The notes beneath the pieces were generated by a model. It did not search any database, was not told the DNA's origin, and saw only the letters and a program-made list of their open reading frames with translations. 33,162 nucleotides of DNA, from positions 1 to 33,162 of the forward strand of contig JALSPE010000111.1 in the NCBI GenBank assembly GCA_026986085.1. The letters are read 5' to 3'. This stretch comes from Campylobacteraceae bacterium (lineage in GTDB: Bacteria > Campylobacterota > Campylobacteria > Campylobacterales > Sulfurovaceae). Positions 25,160-32,927 of the stretch are shown here, one piece after another. Each line of letters opens with the position of its first letter. Positions within the stretch are counted from its first letter, which is position 1. A program made the position numbers and the translations under genes.

Positions 25160-25323
25160 ACCCAAATTATGCAATAGAAATCACCAAACTATCAATAGTC
25201 ATTGTGCCGTGGGCATTTACAAAAAATCATCGCCTAACCTTTGGGTTAAGCTCAAATTTTTTGCAAACACCCACAACACAAGCACTATCAATAATTTTGG
25301 CAATCCTATTGCATAATCTGGGT
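25160..25323. mobile_element. Long inverted-repeat (MITE-like) element between mdh and fumA
   Basis: A 164-bp imperfect palindrome centred near 25241. The left arm starting ACCCAAATTATGCAATAG matches the reverse complement of the right arm ending CTATTGCATAATCTGGGT with one mismatch. Pairing continues with scattered mismatches through CTATCAATAG, GTGGGCATTTACAAAAAA and TAACC-TTTG-GGTTA at the centre. It has no coding capacity. As RNA it would fold into one long rod in the mdh-fumA transcript. The structure fits a non-autonomous element, but no clear target-site duplication is visible and no transposase is nearby. Confidence 0.65.
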
Positions 25324-25364
25324 TTAAGGCTACAAGCTTTTTGCTTTTTTGCAATAAAAAATTT

Positions 25365-26321
25365 TTAATCAAAGAATTTTTTATCTTTAAGCACATCTAT
25401 CATCTCTCTTACTGATGAGACAGAGTGAGCAAATCTACTCTTTTGCTCATCATTTAGTGTCATTTCAAATAACTTCTCTACACCATTAGCTCCAAGTGCA
25501 ACAGGAACACCACTTACCACATCACTATATCCATAGTGTCCATCCAAATATACTGCACAAGGGTGAATTTGTTTTGTATCTTTTAGTATTGCTTCAACCA
25601 TAATTGCTGTAGATTTTGCTGGTGCATAGTATGCTGAGCCAGTCTTTAAATAACCAACAATTTCAGCACCGCCATTTTTTGTTCTCTCTACAATCTCTTC
25701 TATCTCATCTTTGCTTAAAATATCAGATAAAGGAACCCCAGCTACAGTAGAAAATTTTGGCAGTGGCACCATTGTATCACCATGACCACCCATAACACTA
25801 GCTCTTATTTGCCCAGCTCCATATCCAATTTTTTCATAGATAAAATGAGCCATTCTAGCACTATCTAAAATTCCTGCCATTCCAATTACTCTCTCTTTTG
25901 GAAAACCAGACTCTTTAAGTGCAACATATGTCATTACATCAAGTGGATTTGAAACCATTATAATTATAGATTCAGGTGCATATTTTTTAACATCTTGAAT
26001 AACCTCTTTTGTTATTTCAGCATTAATCATAAGAAGGTCATCTCTACTCATTCCCGGTTTTCTTGGGCTTCCTGCTGTAATTACTACAATATCACTATCT
26101 TTCATCTGCTCTGCTTCGTGTGCCACAGTTACAACTGTATGAGTTCTTGCCGCATTTGCAGCTTGAGACATATCTAAAGCCTTTCCCATAGAGATATCTG
26201 GATTTCTATCTCTTAAAACAACTTCGTGGCAAACACCCTTCATAGCTAAAGAGTATGCTACTGTAGCACCAACATTACCTGCACCAATAATTGTTACTTT
26301 TTTACCTCTTTTTCTTTCCAT
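25365..26321 (-). CDS. mdh: NAD-dependent malate dehydrogenase (LDH-like type)
   Basis: Interconverts malate and oxaloacetate. The 318 residues belong to the lactate/malate dehydrogenase family: nucleotide-binding GAGNVG at 13-18, an acidic residue after the second strand (D38) favouring NAD, active-site loop AGSPRKPGMSRDD with R87 and R93, and catalytic D153 and H180 (VMGGHGD). Arg rather than Gln at the loop position indicates malate rather than lactate. The ATG has AAGGAG five bases upstream. Upstream of it lie a large nested hairpin and the icd terminator. Confidence 0.94.
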   Translation of the reverse strand: MERKRGKKVTIIGAGNVGATVAYSLAMKGVCHEVVLRDRNPDISMGKALDMSQAANAARTHTVVTVAHEAEQMKDSDIVVITAGSPRKPGMSRDDLLMINAEITKEVIQDVKKYAPESIIIMVSNPLDVMTYVALKESGFPKERVIGMAGILDSARMAHFIYEKIGYGAGQIRASVMGGHGDTMVPLPKFSTVAGVPLSDILSKDEIEEIVERTKNGGAEIVGYLKTGSAYYAPAKSTAIMVEAILKDTKQIHPCAVYLDGHYGYSDVVSGVPVALGANGVEKLFEMTLNDEQKSRFAHSVSSVREMIDVLKDKKFFD

Positions 26322-26341
26322 CTATGCTCCTTTTTATTTGC

Positions 26342-26417
26342 ACTCTAACCTAACAACAAGAGAGTTAAAAGCTCCATAAAGCTCTTAACTCTCTCTTCTT
26401 ATATGTAAGGTTAGAGT
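26342..26417 (-). promoter_or_regulatory. Nested two-tier hairpin in the mdh leader
   Basis: ACTCTAACCT (26342-26351) and AGGTTAGAGT (26408-26417) form a perfect ten-base outer stem. Within it, AGAGAGTTAA-AGCT and its complement (about 26359-26396) form a roughly 15-base inner stem with a six-base loop. It ends 20 bases before the mdh ATG with no T-run, so it is a leader structure rather than a standard terminator. Confidence 0.5.
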
Positions 26418-26440
26418 TGCTGTAGTTTATTTGAGATTAT

Positions 26441-26477
26441 AAAATAGAGATAGATAACTATTATCTTTCTCTATTTT
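26441..26477 (-). terminator. Probable terminator or attenuator after icd
   Basis: On the minus strand AAATAGAGA-AAGATAA pairs with TTATCT-TCTCTATTT around a three-base loop, followed by TATAATC. It lies 15-50 bases after the icd stop. The U-tract is poor, so some read-through into mdh is likely. Confidence 0.55.
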
Positions 26478-26491
26478 TTCATAATTAATTG

Positions 26492-28672
26492 CTATATTGA
26501 ATCGATAATTTTATTTAGAGTTTCGCTTGGACGCATAGCTTTTTCTGCTTTTGCATCATCAAACATAAAGTATCCACCAGTATCTGCTGGATTACCCTCT
26601 ACTGCTAAAAGCTCTTTTATAATTTGCTCTTCATTATCTTTTAAAGCTTGTGCAACTGGTGCAAATTTAGCTGCTAAATCTTTATCTTCGCTATTAGCTA
26701 AAGCTTCTGCCCAATAGATTGCGTGATAGAAGTGAGATGCTTTATTATCTGGCTCTCCAACTTTTCTGCTAGGCGCTTTATTGTTATCCAAATAGCCCTC
26801 ATTTGCCTTATCTAATGCTTGTGTCATCGCTTCTATTTTTGCATCACTATTTTTATGTGCTTCCATTCTTAAAGATTCAGCTAGAGCTAAAAACTCTCCA
26901 AGAGAATCCCATCTTAAATGGCTCTCTTTTAAGAATTGATCAACATGTTTAGGTGCACTTCCTCCTGCACCAGTTTCAAATAGTCCACCACCAGCTAATA
27001 GAGGAACAATTGATAACATTTTAGCAGATGTTCCAAGTTCTAATATAGGATACATATCCGTTAAGTAATCTCTTAAAACATTACCTGTAACTGCGATAGT
27101 ATTTTTACCCTCTCTTACTCTTTTATTTGTAAATTTAGTAGCAGCTGCAACATCCATAATTTGAATATCTAAACCTTCTGTATCAAATTCTGGTAGATAC
27201 TTTTCTACTTTTTTAATCATTTCAGCATCGTGAGCTCTATTTTTATCTAACCAAAATATTGTTGGAACACCTTCTATTCTTGCTCTTTCAACTGCTAATC
27301 TAATCCAATCTTTTATTGGAATATCTTTAGCTCTACTCATTCTCCAGATATCACCTTTTTCACATTTGAAACTCATTAGCTCTGTTCCATCTTCAGCCGT
27401 AACAGTTACATCTCCAGCTTCTTCTAAAATAAAAGTAGTTGGGTGTGAACCATACTCTTCTGCTTTTTGAGCCATCAATCCAACATTTGCCACAGAACCC
27501 ATTGTAGATACATCAAACTGTCCATTTTCAACACAATCTTTCATCATCTCTTCATAAAATAGACCATAAGATGCATCTGGAATTACAGCAACACACTCTA
27601 GTGCATCACCATTTCTATCCCACTGTTTACCACCTTCTCTAATTACAACAGGCATAGATGCATCAATAATTACATCGTTAGATGCATTAAAGTTTGTTTG
27701 ACCCTTATCGCTATCTACCATTGCAATTTTTGGAGAGTCACTATCTACAACAGCTTGGAATGCAGCTTTTATCTCAGCCTCTTTTTCATGACCTGCTATC
27801 TTCTTCTCTAAATCACTCATTCCTAAGTTTGGATTAACACCAAGCTCTTTAAATGTATCTGCATACTTTTGGAATACATCTTTAAAGAATACCTCAAATG
27901 CGTGACCAAACATAACTGGATCACTAACTTTCATCATTGTAGCTTTAAGATGTATAGACCAAATTACACCCTTCTCTTTTGCCTCTTCTATAGTTTTGGC
28001 AATAAAATCTCTAAGTTTTGCAACCGACATAAAAGTTCCATCTAAAACTTCACCATCAAGTGCTTCTATAGTTGTAAGCTCTTTACCATTTAGTGCGATA
28101 GTTACCTTTTGAGCTTTATCCATAGTAATAGATTTTTCATGCTCATAAAAATCTCCATCACCATTCATATGAGCTACATAAGCTTTTGAGTCATCTGCAA
28201 ATGGCTTAAGTCTGTGTGGATTATTTTGTGCAAATTTTTTAACTGCCTTTGCTGCTCTTCTATCTGAGTTACCCTCTCTTAAAACTGGGTTTACAGCAGA
28301 CCCAAGGCAAACTGCATATTTTGCACGAATTGCTTTTTCTTCTTCATTTTGAGGATCTTCTGGAAAATTTGGTATATCATAACCCTTACCTTGAAGCTCT
28401 GCAATACAATCTTTAAGTTGTCCAACTGAAGCTGAGATATTTGGTAGTTTAATAATATTTGCTTCTGGCTTATTAACTAATTCACCCAATTTTGATAATT
28501 CATCATCTGCAAATCCAAATTGCGATAATACACGAGCTGCAAGTGATATATCACTTTGAGTAATATCTACTCCAGCCTCTTTAATAAAGTTTTTTACTAT
28601 TGGAAATAGTGAATATGTTGCTAATGCTGGAGCTTCGTCGATTTTACTCCATATAATTGTAGGTTTAGACAT
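26492..28672 (-). CDS. icd: Isocitrate dehydrogenase (NADP), monomeric type
   Basis: Oxidative decarboxylation of isocitrate, or in the reductive TCA cycle the carboxylation of 2-oxoglutarate. At 726 residues it matches the monomeric Idh family (about 735-745), unrelated in length to the 400-residue dimeric enzyme. Recognisable segments include IIWSKIDEAPALATYSL at the start, EGNSDRRAAKAVK near 138-150, IDASMPVVIREGGKQW near 337-352 and GSAPKHVDQF near 570. The start ATG has GGAGG about ten bases upstream. It leads the icd-mdh-fumA-fumB series. Confidence 0.95.
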   Translation of the reverse strand: MSKPTIIWSKIDEAPALATYSLFPIVKNFIKEAGVDITQSDISLAARVLSQFGFADDELSKLGELVNKPEANIIKLPNISASVGQLKDCIAELQGKGYDIPNFPEDPQNEEEKAIRAKYAVCLGSAVNPVLREGNSDRRAAKAVKKFAQNNPHRLKPFADDSKAYVAHMNGDGDFYEHEKSITMDKAQKVTIALNGKELTTIEALDGEVLDGTFMSVAKLRDFIAKTIEEAKEKGVIWSIHLKATMMKVSDPVMFGHAFEVFFKDVFQKYADTFKELGVNPNLGMSDLEKKIAGHEKEAEIKAAFQAVVDSDSPKIAMVDSDKGQTNFNASNDVIIDASMPVVIREGGKQWDRNGDALECVAVIPDASYGLFYEEMMKDCVENGQFDVSTMGSVANVGLMAQKAEEYGSHPTTFILEEAGDVTVTAEDGTELMSFKCEKGDIWRMSRAKDIPIKDWIRLAVERARIEGVPTIFWLDKNRAHDAEMIKKVEKYLPEFDTEGLDIQIMDVAAATKFTNKRVREGKNTIAVTGNVLRDYLTDMYPILELGTSAKMLSIVPLLAGGGLFETGAGGSAPKHVDQFLKESHLRWDSLGEFLALAESLRMEAHKNSDAKIEAMTQALDKANEGYLDNNKAPSRKVGEPDNKASHFYHAIYWAEALANSEDKDLAAKFAPVAQALKDNEEQIIKELLAVEGNPADTGGYFMFDDAKAEKAMRPSETLNKIIDSI

Positions 28673-28797
28673 TCTTGATGTTCCTCCGTTAAATTTATTG
28701 TAATTAGAGTTTAACAGCTATTGCCTAAAGTAGCAATTTAAGTAGGAATATTTAGGGTATTTAAAGTTTATATTGTTTCTCTTAGTTACATATTTAT

Positions 28798-28803
28798 ACT
28801 ATA
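28798..28803 (-). promoter_or_regulatory. Candidate -10 box for icd
   Basis: TATAGT on the minus strand, overlapping TATAAA, lies in the 204-bp gap between ridA and icd and would give a leader of about 115 bases. Several other AT-rich matches exist in this gap. Confidence 0.25.
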
Positions 28804-28858
28804 AACTAAAAGTGTGTAGTTGAAATATGTTACCTTTTAACTCGAATTATTTTAGTAG

Positions 28859-28884
28859 CAGTATAGGAGATAATCTCTATACTG
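28859..28884 (-). terminator. Probable terminator of the metX-ridA operon
   Basis: CAGTATAG-AGA pairs with TCT-CTATACTG (one bulged base) around a three-base loop, overlapping the ridA stop codon, with an A/T-rich tail. It is a good stem but lacks a run of T. Confidence 0.5.
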
Positions 28885-29278
28885 TATAGGTATTTAAAGG
28901 ATCTTGCAAGGCAACGGCATCAATCTCTACTTTTACTCCAAGAGGAAGAGTCTTAACGGCAACTGTGCTTCTTGCTGGTCTATGTTCTCCAAAATAGTCG
29001 GCATATATCTCATTTACAGTTTTAAAATCTTTCATATCAGAAAGATATATAGTTGTTTTAATCACCATATTCAAAGAGCTTCTAGCAGCTTCCAAAACAG
29101 CTGTTAAATTATTTAATACTTGCCTAGTTTGCCCCTCTATATCTTCACACTTAATTAAACCATCAGTGGTAAGTGCAATTTGACCAGAAGTATATACCAT
29201 CTCATTTGCAATAACTGCCTGAGAGTATGGTCCAATAGCTGCTGGTGCATTATTAGTAGAAACATATTTAATACTCAT
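28877..29278 (-). CDS. ridA: RidA family reactive enamine/imine deaminase
   Basis: Small homotrimeric enzyme that hydrolyses 2-aminoacrylate and related reactive intermediates from PLP enzymes. It has 133 residues, close to the usual 126-130. Family stretches are NAPAAIGPYSQAV near 9-21, YTSGQI near 29 and RPARSTVAVKTLPLGVKVEIDAVA near 100-123, where the conserved substrate-binding Arg is R103 or its neighbour. The start is supported by AAAAGGAG. It is last in the metX operon. Its presence with an amino-acid synthesis gene fits a housekeeping detoxification role. Confidence 0.92.
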   Translation of the reverse strand: MSIKYVSTNNAPAAIGPYSQAVIANEMVYTSGQIALTTDGLIKCEDIEGQTRQVLNNLTAVLEAARSSLNMVIKTTIYLSDMKDFKTVNEIYADYFGEHRPARSTVAVKTLPLGVKVEIDAVALQDPLNTYTV

Positions 29279-29292
29279 TCTTAAATCTCCTT

Positions 29293-29628
29293 TTAATTAT
29301 TTTCATAGAATATATATTGTGTTGAGTAACTAGATACCTCAAAATAGACTTTCTTCTCTCCTGGGTCTTTTTTTAGGTTAAAGTTTTTATCATCATATCC
29401 ATAACCAAATCTGTATGGTCTAGGTTTTCCATCATCAGTTCCAAGTGCTGTTGAGAGCTTATCTATCTTAATAAATCTCTTTACCAATTTATCACCCATA
29501 TAGATATCTAAAACTCCATCTGTTCCAGTAAAGTTTTGGATAGATCGACTAATCTTGTTTTGACTCTCTTGTGTGCAACCTGCAAATATCAAAACACCAA
29601 CGCCTATAACAAAAAGTAACTTTTTCAC
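29293..29628 (-). CDS. Small putative lipoprotein of unknown function
   Basis: A 111-residue protein with a lipoprotein signal (MKKLLFVIGVGVLIFAGC), lipidated Cys at C18, followed by a polar start that permits outer-membrane sorting. The mature part has GTDGVLDIYMGDKLVKRFIKIDKLSTA, a RPYRFGYGY segment and an aromatic C-terminus; I recognise no domain. It starts with GTG, supported by AGGAG seven bases upstream, just after the thiF-like stop codon. Co-transcription with the ThiF-like and nitrilase-like genes is likely but does not reveal a role. Confidence 0.75.
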   Translation of the reverse strand: MKKLLFVIGVGVLIFAGCTQESQNKISRSIQNFTGTDGVLDIYMGDKLVKRFIKIDKLSTALGTDDGKPRPYRFGYGYDDKNFNLKKDPGEKKVYFEVSSYSTQYIFYENN

Positions 29629-29630
29629 TC

Positions 29631-30296
29631 TTAATCTCCTAATTTAAATTTTTTTATCTCAAAATCACCTTCGCTATTATAGTATAAATAGTGCAAAATG
29701 TCGCTTTTAATTGGCAAATTTAGTAAAAATCTTAGTGCTAAATTTGCTTCAAACGATGCAACCTGCATAACCATAGGTGCGCTAATACCCTTTTGTTTTA
29801 CATCTTTTTTATTAAAAATTGAAAAAGAGCTATCTTTAAATAGACAAACCTGACCATTAAACTCTTCTACACTTCCATAAATCCATGCAATATTTAACTC
29901 TTTAGCGTAATTATCAATCTCTTCTCTAGTCTCTAAATTATCTGTTGCATCAATAATAAGGTCATATCTTGGGCTCTCTTTAATAAACTCATTAAATGGC
30001 ATAGTATATGATTTAGATTTTAAATTGTTATCTCTTCTTGCAATTTTATTCGATACAACTTCAGCTTTTAATCTGCCTATATCTTTTGTATCAAATAGTA
30101 TCTGTCTGTGGATATTGTGTATCTCTACTCTATCAAAATCTACAATATCAATCTCTCCTAATCCAACACCACTTAGAGCCAAAGCAACAGAGCAACCAAG
30201 CCCTCCACTACCAACAATTAGTATAGATTTATCACTTAAACTCTTTTGAGCCTCTTCTCCCCACAACATAATTTGCCTAGAGTAGTAATCTTTCAT
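29631..30296 (-). CDS. ThiF/MoeB/HesA-family E1-like adenylyltransferase, short form
   Basis: Predicted enzyme that adenylates the C-terminus of a ubiquitin-like sulphur carrier or another acid. It has 221 residues against about 250 for MoeB. Visible family features are YYSRQIMLWGEEAQKSL (R7), the nucleotide motif GSGGLG at 29-34, DFDRVEIHNIHRQ (D53, N61, R64), K77 and DATDNLETR near 116-124. Only two cysteines occur (C35 and about C150), so both CxxC zinc pairs of canonical MoeB and ThiF are absent. It overlaps the nitrilase-like gene by one base. No ThiS or MoaD gene is adjacent, so the partner is unknown. Confidence 0.8.
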   Translation of the reverse strand: MKDYYSRQIMLWGEEAQKSLSDKSILIVGSGGLGCSVALALSGVGLGEIDIVDFDRVEIHNIHRQILFDTKDIGRLKAEVVSNKIARRDNNLKSKSYTMPFNEFIKESPRYDLIIDATDNLETREEIDNYAKELNIAWIYGSVEEFNGQVCLFKDSSFSIFNKKDVKQKGISAPMVMQVASFEANLALRFLLNLPIKSDILHYLYYNSEGDFEIKKFKLGD

Positions 30297-31102
30297 TAGA
30301 GTTCTCCTCTCTTTTTTAGAGTAGCACTAAAGCCCCAACCTCTTCTTGCATCTGCTAACTCATCTTTTGTTATTGGCTCAATTAGCATAGACTCTCTATC
30401 TTCAAGCTTCATCTCAATTTCGCCATCTGGAGTAACAAATAAAGAGTCTCCATAAAAATGCCATCTATGCGATTCATCCCTATAGTCACCAACTCTGTTT
30501 GCCCTTAAAATATAGCAGTTATTTAAAAAAGCTCTCATCTTTATTAGCTCTCTCCATCGTCTCTTAGATTCAAAGGTAGAAGATGTTGGCAAGAGAACCA
30601 AATCTACTCTCTTTCTTAAAATAGACTCCCACATCTTATCAAAGTGCAACTCAAATCCACCCATAATAGCAATTTTAAATCCATCTATAGTAAAAACCAT
30701 AGGCTCCTTCAAACTCTTTATAGGGTTGTTAAAAAACTTCTCTTCACTCCAGTGAGAGTAGTTTATTAATATCTGTTGTGTATAGTAGCTTGTAGATTTA
30801 GGTGATATTTTAACTATTTTTTTATAATATTTACCACCCTTAACCTCAATAATAGGGGCAACAAGAGTGATATCAAACTCTTTGCTAAACCTCTTTAACA
30901 AGTCGATATTAGACTCTGTCTGCTCTTTTATCATACTTTTTGGAAAACTCTCAAGCTCTTTAAAAAAAGGATTTAATACATACTCTCCAAAAAGAAGCAG
31001 TTTACAATTTCGCTCTTTAGCTTTTTTTAAATAGAATTCCAATCTTGTAGTATTTAAACCCAAAGTTGGCAGTTGCAAAAGCCCTACAACCAACTCTTTC
31101 AC
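30296..31102 (-). CDS. Nitrilase-superfamily protein, probably catalytically inactive
   Basis: Carbon-nitrogen hydrolase fold, 268 residues. The Glu of the catalytic triad is present (LLLFGEYVLNPF, E40). Where the family has a Cys in the C-Y-D/E-x-x-F pattern, this protein reads MGGFELHF, placing Gly at 149. The Lys site also appears changed (SYYTQQIL, Gln at about 109). Downstream fold markers are normal (LPTSSTFES, RAFLNNCYILRANRVGD and FYGDSLFVTPDGEI). It starts with GTG and overlaps xseB by four bases and the ThiF-like gene by one. A structural or regulatory role seems more likely than hydrolysis. Confidence 0.75.
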   Translation of the reverse strand: MKELVVGLLQLPTLGLNTTRLEFYLKKAKERNCKLLLFGEYVLNPFFKELESFPKSMIKEQTESNIDLLKRFSKEFDITLVAPIIEVKGGKYYKKIVKISPKSTSYYTQQILINYSHWSEEKFFNNPIKSLKEPMVFTIDGFKIAIMGGFELHFDKMWESILRKRVDLVLLPTSSTFESKRRWRELIKMRAFLNNCYILRANRVGDYRDESHRWHFYGDSLFVTPDGEIEMKLEDRESMLIEPITKDELADARRGWGFSATLKKRGEL

Positions 31103-31302
31103 GACGAAACTCCACTCTTTTCTTTGTTAATCTCTTCAACTTTCAACTTTGCACTCTCTAGCAAATTTTGTGCTTCAGTAATAACGCTTAGAGCCTTTTT
31201 ATATACATCAATACTCTCTTCTAGCGTAATATCTTGACTCATTAATTTATCTATATACTCTTTTGCTAATTCTAAATTCTCTTCAAAACTCTTCTGTTTC
31301 AT
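31099..31302 (-). CDS. xseB: Exodeoxyribonuclease VII small subunit
   Basis: Small subunit of the single-strand-specific exonuclease VII. The 67 residues form a helical hairpin and carry the family pattern FEENLELAKEYIDKLMSQDITLEESIDVYKKALSVITEAQNLLESA. It overlaps metX by four bases (ATGA) and the nitrilase-like gene by four. The large subunit xseA is not in the window. Confidence 0.92.
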   Translation of the reverse strand: MKQKSFEENLELAKEYIDKLMSQDITLEESIDVYKKALSVITEAQNLLESAKLKVEEINKEKSGVSS

Positions 31303-32396
31303 CTACTTAAAACCTCCGATACTATACTTTTAAATTTATCCAACTCAACTAAAAATGCATCATGCCCATAGTTGCTATCTATCTCATGATAAGTGTAACT
31401 TTGAGAGTTTCTATCTAACATTTTAGCCAAATGTTCCATCTCCCTTGGTAAAAATAACAAATCGCCACTAAAACTTATTAAATGGATATTTGCTTTTATT
31501 CTTAAAACTGCATCATACAACGACTCATAACCCCTAGATAGATTAAAAGTATTGATAGCTTTCACAATATAGAGATAGCTAAGCGGGTCAAATATTTTAG
31601 AAAAATTTCCTGTATTATACTCCATATATCTCTCTACCTCATACCTACCAAAGAGCTCAAACAAACCATCGTTAGATACATATCTCCTACCAAATTTATC
31701 ACCCATAGAGTCTGGAGAGAGGTAAGATATATGCCCTGCAATCCTACCAATTGCCAAACCATCACAACCAAGCTCTTTAAATTCATCTTTTGCGTAGTTT
31801 CCATTATTAAATCTGGGGTCTCTGCGTATTGCTTCTACTGCTACCTTGTTAAAGGCAATAGCCCAAGGCTGGGTTGCATAAGTTGTAGCCATAGCAATAA
31901 TATTTTTTGCAAAATTTGGATAATCTACAGCAAATTGAAGTGCTTGCATTCCACCCATAGAGCCCCCAATAATGGAGTGAACACCATAGATACCAAGAGA
32001 AGACAGAAGGTGCATCTGTGCTTTAACCATATCTTTAATAGTAACTACAGGAAACTTTAATCTATATGGCTCATTAGATGGATAGTTGCTACTCATAGGA
32101 CCAGTGCTACCAAAACAAGAGCCAATTGTATTAGTGCATATAACAAAATATTTAGTTGTATCTATTGCTTTTCCATCACCAATAAGCCCATCCCACCATC
32201 CAGGCTTTCTCTCACCCTCATAATATCCAGCAGCGTGGTGAGAACCACTTAGGGCATGACAAATTAATATAACATTATCTTTTGCTTTATTTAGTGTGCC
32301 ATATGTCTCGTATTTAATATCATAAGGCTCTAAAATACGCCCACTCTCAAGATACAAAGGCGATGTAAAGTGTGCAACTTTAGTAGTTATCTTCAT
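31299..32396 (-). CDS. metX: Homoserine O-acetyltransferase
   Basis: Transfers an acyl group from acyl-CoA to homoserine in methionine synthesis, 365 residues, alpha/beta hydrolase fold. The nucleophile elbow is GGSMGGMQ at 144-151 (S146). The remaining triad members are expected at D312 (SFSGDLLF) and H345 (NYGHDAF). The HALSGSHHAAGY and NTIGSCFGSTGP segments are family-typical. Some MetX-like enzymes use succinyl-CoA, and this cannot be settled by eye. The ribosome site is weak. It leads the six-gene operon to ridA. Confidence 0.93.
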   Translation of the reverse strand: MKITTKVAHFTSPLYLESGRILEPYDIKYETYGTLNKAKDNVILICHALSGSHHAAGYYEGERKPGWWDGLIGDGKAIDTTKYFVICTNTIGSCFGSTGPMSSNYPSNEPYRLKFPVVTIKDMVKAQMHLLSSLGIYGVHSIIGGSMGGMQALQFAVDYPNFAKNIIAMATTYATQPWAIAFNKVAVEAIRRDPRFNNGNYAKDEFKELGCDGLAIGRIAGHISYLSPDSMGDKFGRRYVSNDGLFELFGRYEVERYMEYNTGNFSKIFDPLSYLYIVKAINTFNLSRGYESLYDAVLRIKANIHLISFSGDLLFLPREMEHLAKMLDRNSQSYTYHEIDSNYGHDAFLVELDKFKSIVSEVLSR

Positions 32397-32550
32397 TAAA
32401 CTCTTCTATATAAAATATTTAAATGTAATTTTAGCCAATTTTATTAAATTATAGAAGTATTATAGATATTTTACTTAATTTGTAAATATAAATCATTTAA
32501 AATATACCATGCTGTGTGTCTTTACCAGAAGCATTTAATTTATTTATTAC
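32397..32550 (-). promoter_or_regulatory. metX upstream region with candidate -10 boxes
   Basis: AT-rich leader. On the minus strand TATAAT occurs at 32459-32464 and again at 32448-32453, 52-68 bases before the metX ATG. No riboswitch-like conserved fold is recognised. Confidence 0.35.
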
Positions 32551-32728
32551 CTTAACTTTTGCGCCTAATTTTAACTAAAATTTCAAAGTAAACAGTGGTA
32601 TTGTAGTATCTTTAAAAAATTGTCATATATCTTGATAAGAACTATTTATTTTTCAATATGCAATGTCAAGAGTTGTGATAACTTTTGTATTAAATATAGA
32701 TAATAGCTTGTGCTAACACCACAATATA

Positions 32729-32830
32729 ATGATTTAAGTTAAAAAGTTAAATTCATACACTAAACAATAAAGCATATATCAAATAATACGGACACGCGAA
32801 TTAATTCGCGTCTATTTAGGTTAAAAAGTT
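32729..32830 (+). repeat. 102-bp direct repeat, first unit
   Basis: Starts ATGATTTAAGTTAAAAAG. It matches 32928-33029 with one substitution (AGCATATATC against AACATATATC), at a period of 199 bp. It includes the first GGAC palindrome. Confidence 0.93.
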
Positions 32831-32927
32831 TATTTGAGCTATTGCCTCGAATAAATTCGAGGGTCCGATAAGAAGAGAAATAAACTTTACTTTAAAAGCT
32901 TTAGTTTACTAGCATTATGAAATATCG

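Noticed and set aside
28680..28735. Short inverted repeat (TTGC/GCAA, GCTA/TAGC) upstream of icd as a regulatory dyad
   Set aside because: The arms are only four bases, which is expected by chance in AT-rich DNA.
28842..28860. CTCGAATTATTTTAG before the ridA terminator as another REP-like unit
   Set aside because: Only one arm resembles the family; there is no closing arm and no GGAC head.
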